DNA from: Yersinia kristensenii | GTDB lineage: Bacteria > Pseudomonadota > Gammaproteobacteria > Enterobacterales > Enterobacteriaceae | DNA: 64,000 nucleotides | NCBI RefSeq assembly: GCF_900460525.1 | Contig: NZ_UHIY01000001.1 | Location: forward strand, 2,232,001-2,296,000 | Reading direction: 5' to 3' | Shown: piece after piece, positions 35,318-45,370 of the stretch | How the letters are laid out: the number at the start of each line of letters is the position of its first letter | Position numbering within the stretch: position 1 is the stretch's first letter | Notes under the pieces: model-generated | Told to the model about the DNA's origin: nothing | Seen by the model: the letters and a program-made list of their open reading frames with translations, nothing else | Databases searched by the model: none | Made by a program: the position numbers and the translations under genes

Positions 35318-37594
35318 ATGTCCATCACCCGTTACCCCCAGCTAGCCCACTGGGGCGCATATACCGCTGTCGTTGACGATGGCAAATTAATTCGCTGCGA
35401 ACCTTTTGCCGATGACCCCAATCCTTCTCCCTTATTGGATTCCATTGCCCCCATGGTCTATTCCGATAAACGTATCCGTAAACCTGCGGTGCGCCGTTCG
35501 TGGTTACAGCAGCGGGAAAAAAGTGATCGCACTTTACGGGGGCGGGAAGATTTTGTTGAGGTGGACTGGGATGTTGCGCTGGATTTAGTCGCCGCAGAGA
35601 ACCGCCGCGTGAGGGACAAATATGGCCCATCAGGGCTATTTACCGGCTCTTATGGCTGGTCTTCTGCTGGGCGTTTACATCACGCTCGCTCATTAGTCCG
35701 GCGTTTCTATTTCAGTGGCGGTGGTGGTGTTGATCAACTAGGTAACTACAGCTGGGGATCGGCGCAGTTTTTCTTACCCTATGTGATCGGGACTTTTAGT
35801 CCGCTGACTGGCAGGGTCACCTCTTGGCCGAGTGTGGTCGAGCACTGTGAACTGTTTATCGCCTTTGGTGGATTAGCCCTGAAAAATGCTCAGGTTTCCT
35901 CTGGCGGTTCGGCGGAACACTCCTTAAAACCTTGGCTGGAGAAACTGGCGCAAAAAGGCACACAGGTGATTAACATCAGCCCAATGCGCGATGACTGCCC
36001 AGACTTTGTTAATGCGGAATGGATCCCCATTCGTCCGAATACCGATGTGGCACTGATGTTGGCGCTGGCATATGAAATTCAGCGGGTAGGGGGAGAAGAT
36101 CGCGCTTTTCTGGCTAGCCACTGTGTGGGTTATGAGCAATTAGCTGATTACATTCGTGGAGTGAATGACGGCGTAGCGAAAACACCAGACTGGGCCAGTG
36201 ACATTACCGGTATTCCGGCGGCAAGAATAAGTCAGTTAGCACAGCAACTTATTGGCGTGCGCAGCTTTATGACTTGTTCCTATTCAGTTCAGCGCGCACA
36301 TCGCGGTGAGCAACCTTACTGGATGGTGATTGCGTTATCCGCCATGTTAGGGCAAGTGGGCTTGCCGGGCGGCGGTTTCTCCTTTGGTCACGGCTCAATG
36401 AATGGCGTTGGTAACCCCAGAATTGATACCCCAGGGCCAACTATGCCGGTAGGGAAAAATCCATCCGGGCTGGCGATTCCGGTCGCGCGGATTTGTGACA
36501 TGTTGCTGCAACCGGGGCAGCCTTATCAGTTTCAGGGTGAAACCCATACCTATCCGGATATTCATTTGGTGCACTGGGCGGGCGGCAATCCTTTCCACCA
36601 TCATCAGCAATTGAACCGGCTGGTGGAGGGCTGGCAAAAGCCGGATACCGTGATTGTGCAGGATATCTGGTGGACACCGGCGGCGAAAATGGCCGATATC
36701 GTGTTGCCGGTGACCAGTTCGCTGGAGCGCAATGATATTGGCGGCTCGTCGCGGGATCGCTATGTTTTGGCGATGCATCAGGCTATTGCCCCGCAGCATC
36801 AGGCTCGGCACGATTTTGATATTTTTGCTGATCTGGCTGAGCGGCTAGGTTATCGCGACACCTTTACTGAGGGGCGCGATGAAATGGCGTGGATCAAGCA
36901 TATCTATCAAGAATGTGGTGCTGCGCAACAGCCCCATGGGGTGGATTGGCCTGATTTTGATACTTTCTGGCAACGCGGGCATGTGGATTTACCGGCTCCC
37001 CAGAAAGAGTTTGTTTTCTTTGATGCTTTCCGCGCCGATCCACAGGTTAATCCACTTCAGACGCCGAGCGGCAAAATTGAATTATTCAGTGAAAAAATCG
37101 CCAGTTATCAATATGATGATTTTGCTCCGCATCCACAATGGAAGCCGCCGATTGAATGGCTTGGCGCACCGCAAGCGGAGCAATGGCCACTGCATTTGAT
37201 TTCTATCCAACCGGGCGATCGCCTGCATAGCCAGCTTGATCCGGCCCCATTGGCGCAGGGGAATAAAACCGCAGGGCGCGAAACACTCTTTATGCATCCA
37301 CAGGATGCGGCCAGTCGTGAAATTACCGAGGGCAGCCAGGTAAAAGTGAGTAATTTACGGGGTGATTGTCTGGCGGGGGTGCGCATTACTGATGGGGTGA
37401 CTCGTGGCGTGGTGTTGATGGCAACCGGTGCATGGTTTGACCCCGGCTTTGGCAGCAAACAACATGTTGATAGTCAACAACCTCAAGTTGAGCAATCCGG
37501 TAACCCGAATGTCCTGACATTGGATATTGGGACGTCTCGTTTGACTCAAGGCCCGAACGCGATGAGTTGCTTGGTTGAGGTGGCGCTATATTAA
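35318..37594 (+). CDS. Cytoplasmic molybdopterin S/N-oxide reductase (BisC/TorA type)
   Basis: Predicted reductase of biotin sulfoxide, methionine sulfoxide, TMAO or a similar oxide, using bis-MGD molybdenum cofactor. The 758-residue protein matches the DMSO-reductase family from end to end: the molybdenum-ligand serine lies in G-S-Y-G-W-S-S-A-G, and later come the cofactor-binding W-A-G-G-N-P and T-P-S-G-K-I-E. It has no Tat signal and no iron-sulfur cysteines, so it is cytoplasmic like BisC. The ATG at 35318 starts M-S-I-T-R-Y; a TTG five codons earlier is less likely. It is an extra gene between galR and the Omr sRNA compared with E. coli, preceded by 20-bp repeats. Confidence 0.9.
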   Translation: MSITRYPQLAHWGAYTAVVDDGKLIRCEPFADDPNPSPLLDSIAPMVYSDKRIRKPAVRRSWLQQREKSDRTLRGREDFVEVDWDVALDLVAAENRRVRDKYGPSGLFTGSYGWSSAGRLHHARSLVRRFYFSGGGGVDQLGNYSWGSAQFFLPYVIGTFSPLTGRVTSWPSVVEHCELFIAFGGLALKNAQVSSGGSAEHSLKPWLEKLAQKGTQVINISPMRDDCPDFVNAEWIPIRPNTDVALMLALAYEIQRVGGEDRAFLASHCVGYEQLADYIRGVNDGVAKTPDWASDITGIPAARISQLAQQLIGVRSFMTCSYSVQRAHRGEQPYWMVIALSAMLGQVGLPGGGFSFGHGSMNGVGNPRIDTPGPTMPVGKNPSGLAIPVARICDMLLQPGQPYQFQGETHTYPDIHLVHWAGGNPFHHHQQLNRLVEGWQKPDTVIVQDIWWTPAAKMADIVLPVTSSLERNDIGGSSRDRYVLAMHQAIAPQHQARHDFDIFADLAERLGYRDTFTEGRDEMAWIKHIYQECGAAQQPHGVDWPDFDTFWQRGHVDLPAPQKEFVFFDAFRADPQVNPLQTPSGKIELFSEKIASYQYDDFAPHPQWKPPIEWLGAPQAEQWPLHLISIQPGDRLHSQLDPAPLAQGNKTAGRETLFMHPQDAASREITEGSQVKVSNLRGDCLAGVRITDGVTRGVVLMATGAWFDPGFGSKQHVDSQQPQVEQSGNPNVLTLDIGTSRLTQGPNAMSCLVEVALY

Positions 37595-37727
37595 TACACA
37601 GAATGTACCTTAATGAATTACAAACCTTTTCGGCTCACTCACAATGTTCACTCCTGGTTACACTTTGCACGTAAATGTTGCGATTGCTTGCTGGTAGAGG
37701 TTTAACACAAACGGATACAGTAGTGAT

Positions 37728-37823
37728 CCCAGAGGTATTAATTGGTGAATAATCAACATACGCTGTGTGTTAAAGCCAGTTTTTTATTTGCACCGACCTA
37801 CGCAGATGCGTAGGTTTTTTTTT
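37728..37823 (+). ncRNA. omrA: OmrA/OmrB-family small RNA
   Basis: The 5' end CCCAGAGGTATTAATTGGTG matches the conserved seed of E. coli OmrA and OmrB (as I recall them), and the 3' end is the same type of terminator: ACCTACGC AGAT GCGTAGGT followed by nine T. The middle differs, as it does between OmrA and OmrB. These Hfq-dependent sRNAs are induced by EnvZ-OmpR and repress outer-membrane proteins. It lies just upstream of aas, the E. coli location, but there is one copy instead of two. A TACAGT element 7-12 nt before the CCC start may be the -10 box. Exact ends are estimated. Confidence 0.92.
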
Positions 37824-37927
37824 ATTTCTGCTTTAACTCCCCATTCTCAGTGTGATCTTAGATATAAAACAGCCCCTCTTATAGTATTCTCTCCTTATCA
37901 TATTCATCGGCTTATAGAGAAACAGAC

Positions 37928-40084
37928 ATGGCTTATCGTTTGTTGCGTACTCTTTTTCGTGGGTTATTTCGCGTCACCATCACGGGGGTTACTGACCAGT
38001 TTTCGCACCAAAAACTGATTATTACCCCCAATCATGTCTCTTTCCTTGATGGTGCTTTGTTAGCGCTGTTTCTCCCGATAAAACCGGTGTTTGCTGTTTA
38101 TTCCAACATCACTGAAAGCTGGTATATGCGCTGGTTGCGGGCCTATGTGGATTTTGTCGCGCTTGATCCGACCAAGCCAATGGCTATCAAACACTTGGTC
38201 AGAATGGTCGAGCAGGGCAGGCCGGTGGTGATATTCCCTGAGGGGCGAATCACCGTGACGGGTTCATTGATGAAAATCTATGATGGCGCTGCATTTGTTG
38301 CCGCGAAATCAGGCGCGATGGTAGTTCCTATCCGTTTAGAAGGCCCAGAATTTACGCGTTTTGGCCGATTGGGCGAGGTGCTAAAAGTCCGTTGGTTCCC
38401 AAAAATCAGTATTCATGTGCTGCCAGCGACCCCCTTACCCATGCCACAAGCTCCGCGTGCCCGTGACCGCCGGGTGTTGGCGGGTGAGCGCTTACACGCC
38501 ATTATGATGGCGGCGCGTATGGCTATTGTGCCCCGCGAAACGCTATTTGAAGCATTGCTATCAGCACAAACCCGTTATGGGCGCTTCAAACCTTGCATCG
38601 AAGACATTTCCTTTAAAGAAGATAGCTATCAAACGTTGCTGAAGAAAATCTTAGGTGTCAGCCGTATCCTGCAACGTTTTACCGTGCAGGGAGAGCATGT
38701 GGGGATGCTATTGCCCAATGCGACTATCACGGCAGCGGCGATTTTTGGTGCTACCCTGCGGGGCCGTATCCCGGCGCTGCTTAACTACACCTCCGGCGCT
38801 AAAGGCTTGAAAAGCGCTATTACCGCGGCCTCATTGAAGACTATCGTCACCTCACGCCAGTTCTTGGAAAAAGGCAAACTGACACATTTGCCTGAACAGG
38901 TGACTGAGGCCAATTGGGTCTATCTGGAAGATTTAAAAGACACGGTTACGCTGGTGGATAAGTTATGGATTTTATTCCACTTATGCTGTCCGCGCCGGGC
39001 GATGGTGCCGCAGCAGACTGATGATAGCGCCTTAGTTTTGTTTACCTCGGGTTCAGAGGGCAACCCGAAAGGCGTGGTACATTCACATGCCAGTTTATTG
39101 GCAAATGTCGAGCAGATCCGCACCATTGCAGATTTCACACCGCGTGATCGTTTTATGTCGTCACTGCCGCTGTTCCATGCTTTTGGCCTGACAGTGGGTT
39201 TATTCACTCCGTTAATGACCGGCAGCCGTGTATTCCTTTACCCCAGCCCGCTGCATTATCGGGTGGTGCCTGAACTGGTGTATGACCGCAACTGTACTGT
39301 GCTGTTTGGGACGTCCACTTTCTTGGGTAATTATGCCCGCTTTGCCCATCCGTATGATTTTGCCCGCTTGCGTTATGTGGTGGCAGGGGCGGAAAAGTTA
39401 GCCGATAGCACTAAACAGATTTGGCAGGATAAGTTTGGTATTCGTATTTTGGAAGGTTATGGCGTTACTGAATGTGCGCCAGTGGTGGCCATTAACGTAC
39501 CGATGGCGGCAAAAGTGAATACTGTGGGCCGCATTCTGCCGGGTATGGAATCCCGCTTGATCCCCGTGCCGGGTATTGAGCAGGGCGGGCGTTTACAATT
39601 GCGCGGCCCGAATATTATGCGCGGCTACCTGCGGGTAGAAAATCCGGGGGTGCTGGAGCAACCCTCTGCTGAAAATGCTCAGGGTGAGCAGGAAGCGGGT
39701 TGGTATGACACCGGGGATATTGTGGCGATTGATGAGCAAGGGTTCTGCGCCATTCGTGGCCGGATGAAGCGCTTTGCTAAATTAGCCGGAGAAATGGTCT
39801 CATTGGAGAGTGTCGAGCAACTGGCATTGCGGATTTCGCCAGAAGGGCAACATGCGGCGGCGGCCAAAACAGACAGCGCCAAAGGGGAAGCCTTGGTGTT
39901 ATTTACCACCGACAGTGAAATCACCCGCGAGAAATTAGTCAAAGCAGCACGGGAAAATGGGGTACCTGAACTGGCGGTACCGCGCGACATTCGGGTGGTG
40001 AAAGCCTTGCCTTTACTGGGGAGCGGTAAACCTGATTTTGTGACGTTAACTAAAATGGCGGAAGATCCGGAGATGAGCGCATGA
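37928..40084 (+). CDS. aas: Bifunctional 2-acyl-GPE acyltransferase / acyl-ACP synthetase Aas
   Basis: Recycles lysophosphatidylethanolamine at the inner membrane: it activates a fatty acid with ATP onto ACP and transfers it to the lysophospholipid. The 718-residue protein has an N-terminal acyltransferase domain with the H-x4-D motif (H36, D41) and F-P-E-G-R, then an AMP-binding domain with [12 protein letters not shown] near residue 380 and Y-D-T-G-D. Overlaps lplT by 4 bp, so the flippase and enzyme are translationally coupled. Confidence 0.98.
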   Translation: MAYRLLRTLFRGLFRVTITGVTDQFSHQKLIITPNHVSFLDGALLALFLPIKPVFAVYSNITESWYMRWLRAYVDFVALDPTKPMAIKHLVRMVEQGRPVVIFPEGRITVTGSLMKIYDGAAFVAAKSGAMVVPIRLEGPEFTRFGRLGEVLKVRWFPKISIHVLPATPLPMPQAPRARDRRVLAGERLHAIMMAARMAIVPRETLFEALLSAQTRYGRFKPCIEDISFKEDSYQTLLKKILGVSRILQRFTVQGEHVGMLLPNATITAAAIFGATLRGRIPALLNYTSGAKGLKSAITAASLKTIVTSRQFLEKGKLTHLPEQVTEANWVYLEDLKDTVTLVDKLWILFHLCCPRRAMVPQQTDDSALVLFTSGSEGNPKGVVHSHASLLANVEQIRTIADFTPRDRFMSSLPLFHAFGLTVGLFTPLMTGSRVFLYPSPLHYRVVPELVYDRNCTVLFGTSTFLGNYARFAHPYDFARLRYVVAGAEKLADSTKQIWQDKFGIRILEGYGVTECAPVVAINVPMAAKVNTVGRILPGMESRLIPVPGIEQGGRLQLRGPNIMRGYLRVENPGVLEQPSAENAQGEQEAGWYDTGDIVAIDEQGFCAIRGRMKRFAKLAGEMVSLESVEQLALRISPEGQHAAAAKTDSAKGEALVLFTTDSEITREKLVKAARENGVPELAVPRDIRVVKALPLLGSGKPDFVTLTKMAEDPEMSA

Positions 40085-41292
40085 GTCAGTCAGCATTAGT
40101 AGATAAGCCCCTGTTATCAAAAGGGATGGTCGCGGTTCTCTGTGCGCAATTTTTCTCAGCTTTTGGTGATAATGCACTGCTTTTCGCCACCTTGGCATTA
40201 ATTAAGCAGCAGCTATACCCCGACTGGAGCCAACCCATTTTACAAATGGCATTCGTCGCGACCTATATTATTCTGGCTCCGTTTGTCGGGCAATTTGCCG
40301 ATAGCTTTGCTAAGGGGCGGGTGATGATGGTGGCGAACGGCTTGAAACTGGCCGGTGCATTGGTTATCTGCTTTGGTTTTAATCCCTTTCTGGGGTATAG
40401 CCTGGTGGGCGTGGGGGCTGCGGCCTATTCACCTGCTAAATATGGGATTCTGGGGGAAATCACCTCCGGAGAACAGTTGGTTAAAGCCAACGGCATGATG
40501 GAAGCTTCAACTATCGCCGCCATTTTACTCGGCTCGGTTGCGGGGGGCGTGCTGGCAGATTGGCATCTGGGGGCGGCATTGGCTGTATGCGCGCTGGTCT
40601 ATGCTATTGCGGTGGTCGCGAATATGTTTATCCCAAGGTTAGCCGCCGCTCGCTCAGGTAGCTCATGGCGGCCGCGGGCAATGACTGGCAGCTTCTTTGC
40701 AGCTTGCCGGATTTTATGGCGCGATGGCGAAACCCGTTTTTCACTGGCGGGAACCAGCTTGTTTTGGGGCGCGGGGGTCACATTGCGCTTCCTACTGGTG
40801 CTGTGGGTGCCTATTGCGCTAGGAATTACGGATAACACGACTCCGACACTGCTCAATGCCATGGTGGCGATTGGCATTGTCGTCGGGGCAGGGGCTGCGG
40901 CCCGTTTTGTTACCTTGAAAACCGTGAAACGTTGCTTACCTGCGGGGGTACTGATTGGCGTGGCAGTGGCGATTTTTGCTCTGCAACACAGTATGCCAAT
41001 GGCTTATCTGCTGCTGATTATCATCGGGATTTTGGGCGGGTTCTTTGTGGTTCCGCTCAATGCTTTATTGCAGGAACGTGGTAAAAATAGTGTCGGTGCG
41101 GGTAATGCCATTGCGGTACAAAATTTGGGTGAAAACACCGCGATGCTGGTGATGCTGGGCTTGTTCTCGGTGGTGGTGAAACTCGGAGTGCCAGTGGTGG
41201 CAGTAGGCGTTGGCTTCGGCGTGATATTTGCACTGGCGATAGCGCTGCTTTGGGGCTGGCAGTGGCGGCAACAGCGGCGCAAAGCGGTGTAA
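40081..41292 (+). CDS. lplT: Lysophospholipid transporter LplT
   Basis: Inner-membrane MFS-type flippase that moves lysophospholipids to the cytoplasmic face for Aas to reacylate. The 403-residue protein has 12 predicted segments and starts with the family-like [11 protein letters not shown]. It begins in an ATGA overlap with aas, the conserved pair of enterobacteria. Ends 125 bp before a strong terminator. Confidence 0.97.
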   Translation: MSQSALVDKPLLSKGMVAVLCAQFFSAFGDNALLFATLALIKQQLYPDWSQPILQMAFVATYIILAPFVGQFADSFAKGRVMMVANGLKLAGALVICFGFNPFLGYSLVGVGAAAYSPAKYGILGEITSGEQLVKANGMMEASTIAAILLGSVAGGVLADWHLGAALAVCALVYAIAVVANMFIPRLAAARSGSSWRPRAMTGSFFAACRILWRDGETRFSLAGTSLFWGAGVTLRFLLVLWVPIALGITDNTTPTLLNAMVAIGIVVGAGAAARFVTLKTVKRCLPAGVLIGVAVAIFALQHSMPMAYLLLIIIGILGGFFVVPLNALLQERGKNSVGAGNAIAVQNLGENTAMLVMLGLFSVVVKLGVPVVAVGVGFGVIFALAIALLWGWQWRQQRRKAV

Positions 41293-41341
41293 TAACTTAA
41301 ACCTACTTATAACCCTGTAATAGAAGGATTTACCGCACCCA

Positions 41342-41375
41342 GGGGCACTTCGGTGGCTTACGCCACTACGACCCC
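41342..41375 (+). other. Structured element in the lplT 3' region
   Basis: Potential nested hairpin: outer GGGG (41342-41345) with CCCC (41372-41375), middle CG with CG, inner GTGGC-TTAC-GCCAC (41353-41366). It lies between the lplT stop and the terminator. No function is known to me; it could stabilise the 3' end or be part of a 3'-derived RNA. Confidence 0.35.
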
Positions 41376-41416
41376 AACGGCACGATTCTCCTTCATTTTA
41401 CTTTGTCAGCAATCTG

Positions 41417-41439
41417 AAGGCCGCCTAAGCGGCCTTTTT
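41417..41439 (+). terminator. Rho-independent terminator of aas-lplT
   Basis: Stem AAGGCCGC/GCGGCCTT with a CTAA loop and a run of T (overlapping the stem end), between the convergent lplT and tas genes. Confidence 0.9.
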
Positions 41440-41460
41440 GCTATTTGGACTGCGCTGATA

Positions 41461-42501
41461 TTAAGGTGCCGGGAAGGTAAAGCGGGTGTGAATCTCTTCC
41501 AATGCCTTCAATATTTCCGGGGCCAGCACCACATCCTGGCTATCAATGTTACTTTTCAGTTGTTCCAGAGTGGTCGCGCCCAACAAGGTGCTGGCAACAA
41601 AAGGTTGCTGGCGCACGAAAGCCAGTGCCATTTGTGCCGGATCCAATCCATGACGTTTTGCTAATGCCACATATTCAGCTATCGCTAATTGGGCTTGTGG
41701 CCCGGTATAGCGGGTGAATCGGCTGAATAAAGTATTACGCGCTCCAGCGGGTTGTGCGCCATTAAGATATTTACCACTGAGGGTACCAAACGCCAGGCTA
41801 GAATAAGCCAGCAGCTCCACCCCTTCGTGTTGGCTTATCTCGGCTAAACCCACTTCAAAGCTACGGTTAAGCAAACTGTAGGGATTTTGAATCGACACAA
41901 TACGCGGTAAGTCATGCTTTTCTGCCAAATGCAGATAACGCATCACGCCCCAAGGTGTTTCATTCGAGACGCCAATGTAACGGATTTTACCGGCGCGCAC
42001 CTGTTCGTTCAGGGCTTCCAGCGTCTCAAGCAAGGTGATGACAGCGGTTTGTTCACTGTAACGATAATTCAACTTACCAAAACAGTTGGTTTCACGTTGT
42101 GGCCAATGCAGTTGATATAAATCGATATAGTCGGTATTCAGGCGCTTAAGACTGGCATCTAGTGCCTCACGGATGTTTTTCCGATCCAGTGCCATATTAG
42201 GACGAATAGGCTGGTCACTGCCGCGCGATGGCCCGGAGACTTTGCTGGCTAAAATGATTTTGTCCCGGCTACCACGCGCTTTTATCCAGCTACCAATATA
42301 TTGCTCAGTTAACCCTTGGGTTTCTGGCTTTGGGGGAACCGGGTACATTTCTGCGGTATCAATCAAGTTAATACCGGCTGCAACGGCATAATCCAGTTGT
42401 TCATGGGCATCGGCTTCACTGTTTTGTTCACCAAAAGTCATGGTGCCCAGACCCAGCAGGCTTACTTCTAATGAACTGTGGGGAATACGATGATATTGCA
42501 T
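41461..42501 (-). CDS. tas: NADP(H)-dependent aldo-keto reductase Tas
   Basis: An aldo-keto reductase of 346 residues, the same length as E. coli Tas. The AKR catalytic tetrad is visible: D and Y in L-I-D-T-A-E-M-Y, K in I-L-A-S-K-V and H in L-Y-Q-L-H-W-P. The natural substrate is unknown; the E. coli gene was named for complementing tyrosine auxotrophy under starvation. It sits between lplT and ygdQ, as in E. coli, but the small lipoprotein gene ygdR that lies there in E. coli is not present. Confidence 0.95.
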   Translation of the reverse strand: MQYHRIPHSSLEVSLLGLGTMTFGEQNSEADAHEQLDYAVAAGINLIDTAEMYPVPPKPETQGLTEQYIGSWIKARGSRDKIILASKVSGPSRGSDQPIRPNMALDRKNIREALDASLKRLNTDYIDLYQLHWPQRETNCFGKLNYRYSEQTAVITLLETLEALNEQVRAGKIRYIGVSNETPWGVMRYLHLAEKHDLPRIVSIQNPYSLLNRSFEVGLAEISQHEGVELLAYSSLAFGTLSGKYLNGAQPAGARNTLFSRFTRYTGPQAQLAIAEYVALAKRHGLDPAQMALAFVRQQPFVASTLLGATTLEQLKSNIDSQDVVLAPEILKALEEIHTRFTFPAP

Positions 42502-42621
42502 TGCCGACCTTCCTTTGTGTCTGAAGTTATCAGGCTAAGTCAAACCCGCCTTATCCGACTATAACGAAGCACTGCGGCAGGGGGAAGAGGGCAAGGAAAA
42601 AGTGCAGAGAATAGTGGGGAA

Positions 42622-42643
42622 CGGGTGCGACGAATCGCACCCG
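42622..42643 (-). terminator. Hairpin after ygdQ
   Basis: 9-bp perfect stem CGGGTGCGA/TCGCACCCG with a CGAA loop, 9 bp past the ygdQ stop. Downstream in the minus direction is TTCCCC, so the U-tract is weak. Confidence 0.6.
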
Positions 42644-42651
42644 AGAGTGGT

Positions 42652-43368
42652 TTATTTCACTCGCTTATTTTTCTTCCCGCGCATGAGGTTAAGGGTTTCA
42701 ACACCCATTGAGAAGAACATGGCGAAGTAGATATAACCTTTCGGAATGTGAATCTGGAAACTTTCCAACATCAAGGTAAATCCGACTAGGATCAGGAAAG
42801 ACAATGCCAGCATTTTGACTGATGGGTGGCGGTTAACAAACTCACCAATCGGCCGGGCGGCAAACATCATCACGCCCACGGCGATGACAACAGCAGCCAT
42901 CATAATAAACAGATGGTCTGACAGCCCCACTGCGGTTATCACCGAGTCCAAGCTAAAGATGATATCCAACAGCATGATTTGCACAATAGCCGCAAAAAAA
43001 GAGCTGACATTACTGTTGTGCTCGGTATCGCTACCTTCTATGGTTTCATGGATTTCTTTGCTGGCTTTCCAAATCAGGAACAAGCCCCCCAACAGCAAAA
43101 TAAGATCCCGCATAGAGATGCTATGGCCAGCCACCGTAAACAACGGCTCCGTCAGGCGGATGACCCAAGCAATAGAAGCCAGTAATGCCAAACGCATTAA
43201 CATTGCTCCGGCCAAACCCAAGCGGCGGGCTTTGTTTTGCTGCGCTTTAGGTAATTTCGCAACGACTAGAGAAAGGAAAATAATATTGTCTATACCGAGA
43301 ACGATCTCGAGGATAGTCAGTGTGCCTAGCGCCAACCAAGCATTTGGATCGGCAATCCATTCAAACAT
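42652..43368 (-). CDS. ygdQ: TerC-family inner-membrane protein YgdQ
   Basis: A 238-residue polytopic membrane protein of the TerC family, relatives of which have been linked to metal ion (manganese) export. Conserved acidic motifs in membrane segments are present: E-I-V-L-G-I-D-N-I-I-F near residue 20 and D-I-I-F-S-L-D-S-V-I near residue 135. About seven segments. It is downstream of mutH in the same direction, as in E. coli. Its own function is not established. Confidence 0.93.
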   Translation of the reverse strand: MFEWIADPNAWLALGTLTILEIVLGIDNIIFLSLVVAKLPKAQQNKARRLGLAGAMLMRLALLASIAWVIRLTEPLFTVAGHSISMRDLILLLGGLFLIWKASKEIHETIEGSDTEHNSNVSSFFAAIVQIMLLDIIFSLDSVITAVGLSDHLFIMMAAVVIAVGVMMFAARPIGEFVNRHPSVKMLALSFLILVGFTLMLESFQIHIPKGYIYFAMFFSMGVETLNLMRGKKNKRVK

Positions 43369-43446
43369 CGTGCCTTACACCTTACGGAAACACAAAAATA
43401 CAATTATACGCGTTTATTCATTAATCGGAATAATCAGATTCGTCTG

Positions 43447-44133
43447 TTAAAGCAAAAAGTGCCGAGCGAGCAGCGGGCCGGTAAAGGTTTTTTTCAGGTA
43501 AAAACCGCGGGGTAGCGTCATGATAGGTTGCCCATGTTCGCCGATGGCCTCAGTCAATGCTCGGCTGTTAGCCGCTTTTGGACGCAGCTGCAATACTTCG
43601 CCATGGCGAGCTGTGATGGTTTCAACTTTACCCAAAACGATAAGATCCATTAATTCTTCCCAATCGCATCGCAGTAATTCTTCCTCTTCCTCATTAGGGC
43701 TCCACAATAAAGGTGCGCCCACACGGCGCTGCGCTAACGGAATTTGCCGCTCCCCTTCGACAGGCACCCACAACACTCGGGCTAGCTTGTGCCGCACGTG
43801 GCTACTTTCCCAGGTGATACCGCTATTACCGGTCAGTGGGGCGACGCAGACGAAAGTGGTCTCCAGCGGCTTGCCTTGGGCGCTGATAGGAATGGTTTTC
43901 AGCTCGATACCAATATCGGCAAAATCCTGTTCAGGTTTACTACCCGCGCTGGCCCCCAGATAGAATTCTAGCAGCATGCCAACCCAGCCTTTAACGCGTT
44001 TTAAATCCGCCGGAATGTTCCAGCCCGCTCTGATGGCCAATTCGCCAAGGGTAAAACCTGATAACGCCTCAGCACGTTGAAAAAGTTGATGTTCATCAGT
44101 GGGTGGTGCCGGGGGCAGTGAATAAACAGACAT
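43447..44133 (-). CDS. mutH: DNA mismatch repair endonuclease MutH
   Basis: Nicks the unmethylated strand at hemimethylated GATC sites when activated by MutS-MutL. The 228-residue protein carries the catalytic triad D70, E77 and K79 (D-x6-E-L-K) at the same positions as E. coli MutH. Divergent from rppH across about 700 bp that hold a DnaA-box cluster. Confidence 0.97.
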   Translation of the reverse strand: MSVYSLPPAPPTDEHQLFQRAEALSGFTLGELAIRAGWNIPADLKRVKGWVGMLLEFYLGASAGSKPEQDFADIGIELKTIPISAQGKPLETTFVCVAPLTGNSGITWESSHVRHKLARVLWVPVEGERQIPLAQRRVGAPLLWSPNEEEEELLRCDWEELMDLIVLGKVETITARHGEVLQLRPKAANSRALTEAIGEHGQPIMTLPRGFYLKKTFTGPLLARHFLL

Positions 44134-44830
44134 AGAGTGGAAACCTGCTAAAGTCGGTTAGAAAATAAGCTGAAATAAAAGTGACCGTAGATGTATTGTT
44201 ATCCAGTCCAGCAGAAACAAATAATAGCATGATTTAACGGAGGTTTTCTTGCCTCCCCCGCTGGAAATACTTTTATTTTGGCTATCTTGTACACCTGCTG
44301 ACAGGAATAATGAACAGGATCTTACACCTATTTATCCACAGATTTGTTGGATAACCCCAATAAATCATGATCACTGGTTCAATTTACAGCCTTGACGACA
44401 GGTTTATTTGCGAGTTTTGCTCTTTTTTGCACAACTTTGCCTCATTATCTGTGGATAAAAACTGCATTGATGGATCTTTAGCCAGTCTCAGATCCAAAAC
44501 GGATACAGATCACATTTACGGGGTGTTGATACCTGTGGGAAACCTGTTACTTCATTGAAATTAATCATTTATTTTTTTTTATATTTTGAGCGTATAATTA
44601 CGTTAAAATGAGTTGTACCTGCTTTTCCCTAGAGTTCTGCACACCTATATCCACAGAAAAAGTGAATAAAATGGCGAGTGTAGACCTCAGGGTGTTTATA
44701 ACTTTGCCAATATCTGTGAGTTATCCCAGAGTTATCTGGTTTCGCTGGCGGATAAGCAGTGGTTTACCGCCTGTTGCTAGTGTGAAACAATCAGAGCATC
44801 TTTGAGTTTTAAGCTTATCGAGGTAGTCCG
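44134..44830. promoter_or_regulatory. DARS2-type DnaA-reactivating region
   Basis: A 697-bp gene-free region between mutH and rppH, where E. coli has DARS2, the sequence that converts DnaA-ADP to DnaA-ATP. Two perfect DnaA boxes TTATCCACA lie at 44332-44340 (+) and 44450-44458 (-). Near-matches lie at 44346-44354 (TTATCCAAC, -, facing the first box 5 bp away), 44647-44655 (ATATCCACA, +) and 44199-44207 (TTATCCAGT, +). IHF and Fis sites were not resolved by eye. Small frames at 44367 and 44608 are not called as genes. The promoters of mutH and rppH should also lie here. Confidence 0.85.
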
Positions 44831-45358
44831 GTGATCGATGATGATGGCTACCGCCCGAACGTGGGTATTGTAATTTGTAATCGACAGGGAGAAGTGTTGT
44901 GGGCCAGGCGTTACGGTCAGCACTCTTGGCAGTTTCCTCAAGGGGGGATCAATCCCGGTGAAACACCAGAGCAGGCAATGTATCGTGAACTTTTTGAAGA
45001 GGTAGGACTTAACAAAAAGGATGTCCGAATTCTGGCTTCAACCCGTAACTGGTTACGTTACAAATTACCAAAACGTTTGGTGCGTTGGGATACAAAGCCG
45101 GTATGCATCGGCCAAAAACAGCGATGGTTTCTACTACAGTTAATGTGTAATGAAGCCGATATAAATATGCAACGGAGTAGCACCCCGGAGTTTGATGGCT
45201 GGCGATGGGTCAGTTATTGGTATCCGGTGCGTCAGGTGGTGTCTTTTAAACGGGATGTTTATCGGCGCGTGATGAAAGAGTTTGCACCTACTGTAATGCC
45301 TGTGCAGGAGGCTGTTCTGCCACGGGTACCACCCGCTTATCGCCGTAAAAGAGGTTAA
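44831..45358 (+). CDS. rppH: RNA pyrophosphohydrolase RppH
   Basis: Removes pyrophosphate from the 5' triphosphate end of mRNA, which starts RNase E-dependent decay. The 175-residue protein has a Nudix box at about 38-60 (G-G-x5-E-x7-R-E-L-x-E-E-V-G-L). Start GTG, with AGG 9 nt upstream. ptsP follows 12 bp downstream, so the two are probably one transcript, as in E. coli. Confidence 0.97.
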   Translation: MIDDDGYRPNVGIVICNRQGEVLWARRYGQHSWQFPQGGINPGETPEQAMYRELFEEVGLNKKDVRILASTRNWLRYKLPKRLVRWDTKPVCIGQKQRWFLLQLMCNEADINMQRSSTPEFDGWRWVSYWYPVRQVVSFKRDVYRRVMKEFAPTVMPVQEAVLPRVPPAYRRKRG

Positions 45359-45370
45359 GTTAAGCCGATC

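Noticed and set aside
44367..44805. Two small open frames between mutH and rppH
   Set aside because: They lie across the DnaA-box cluster, lack ribosome sites and show no protein-like pattern; the region is better explained as regulatory DNA.
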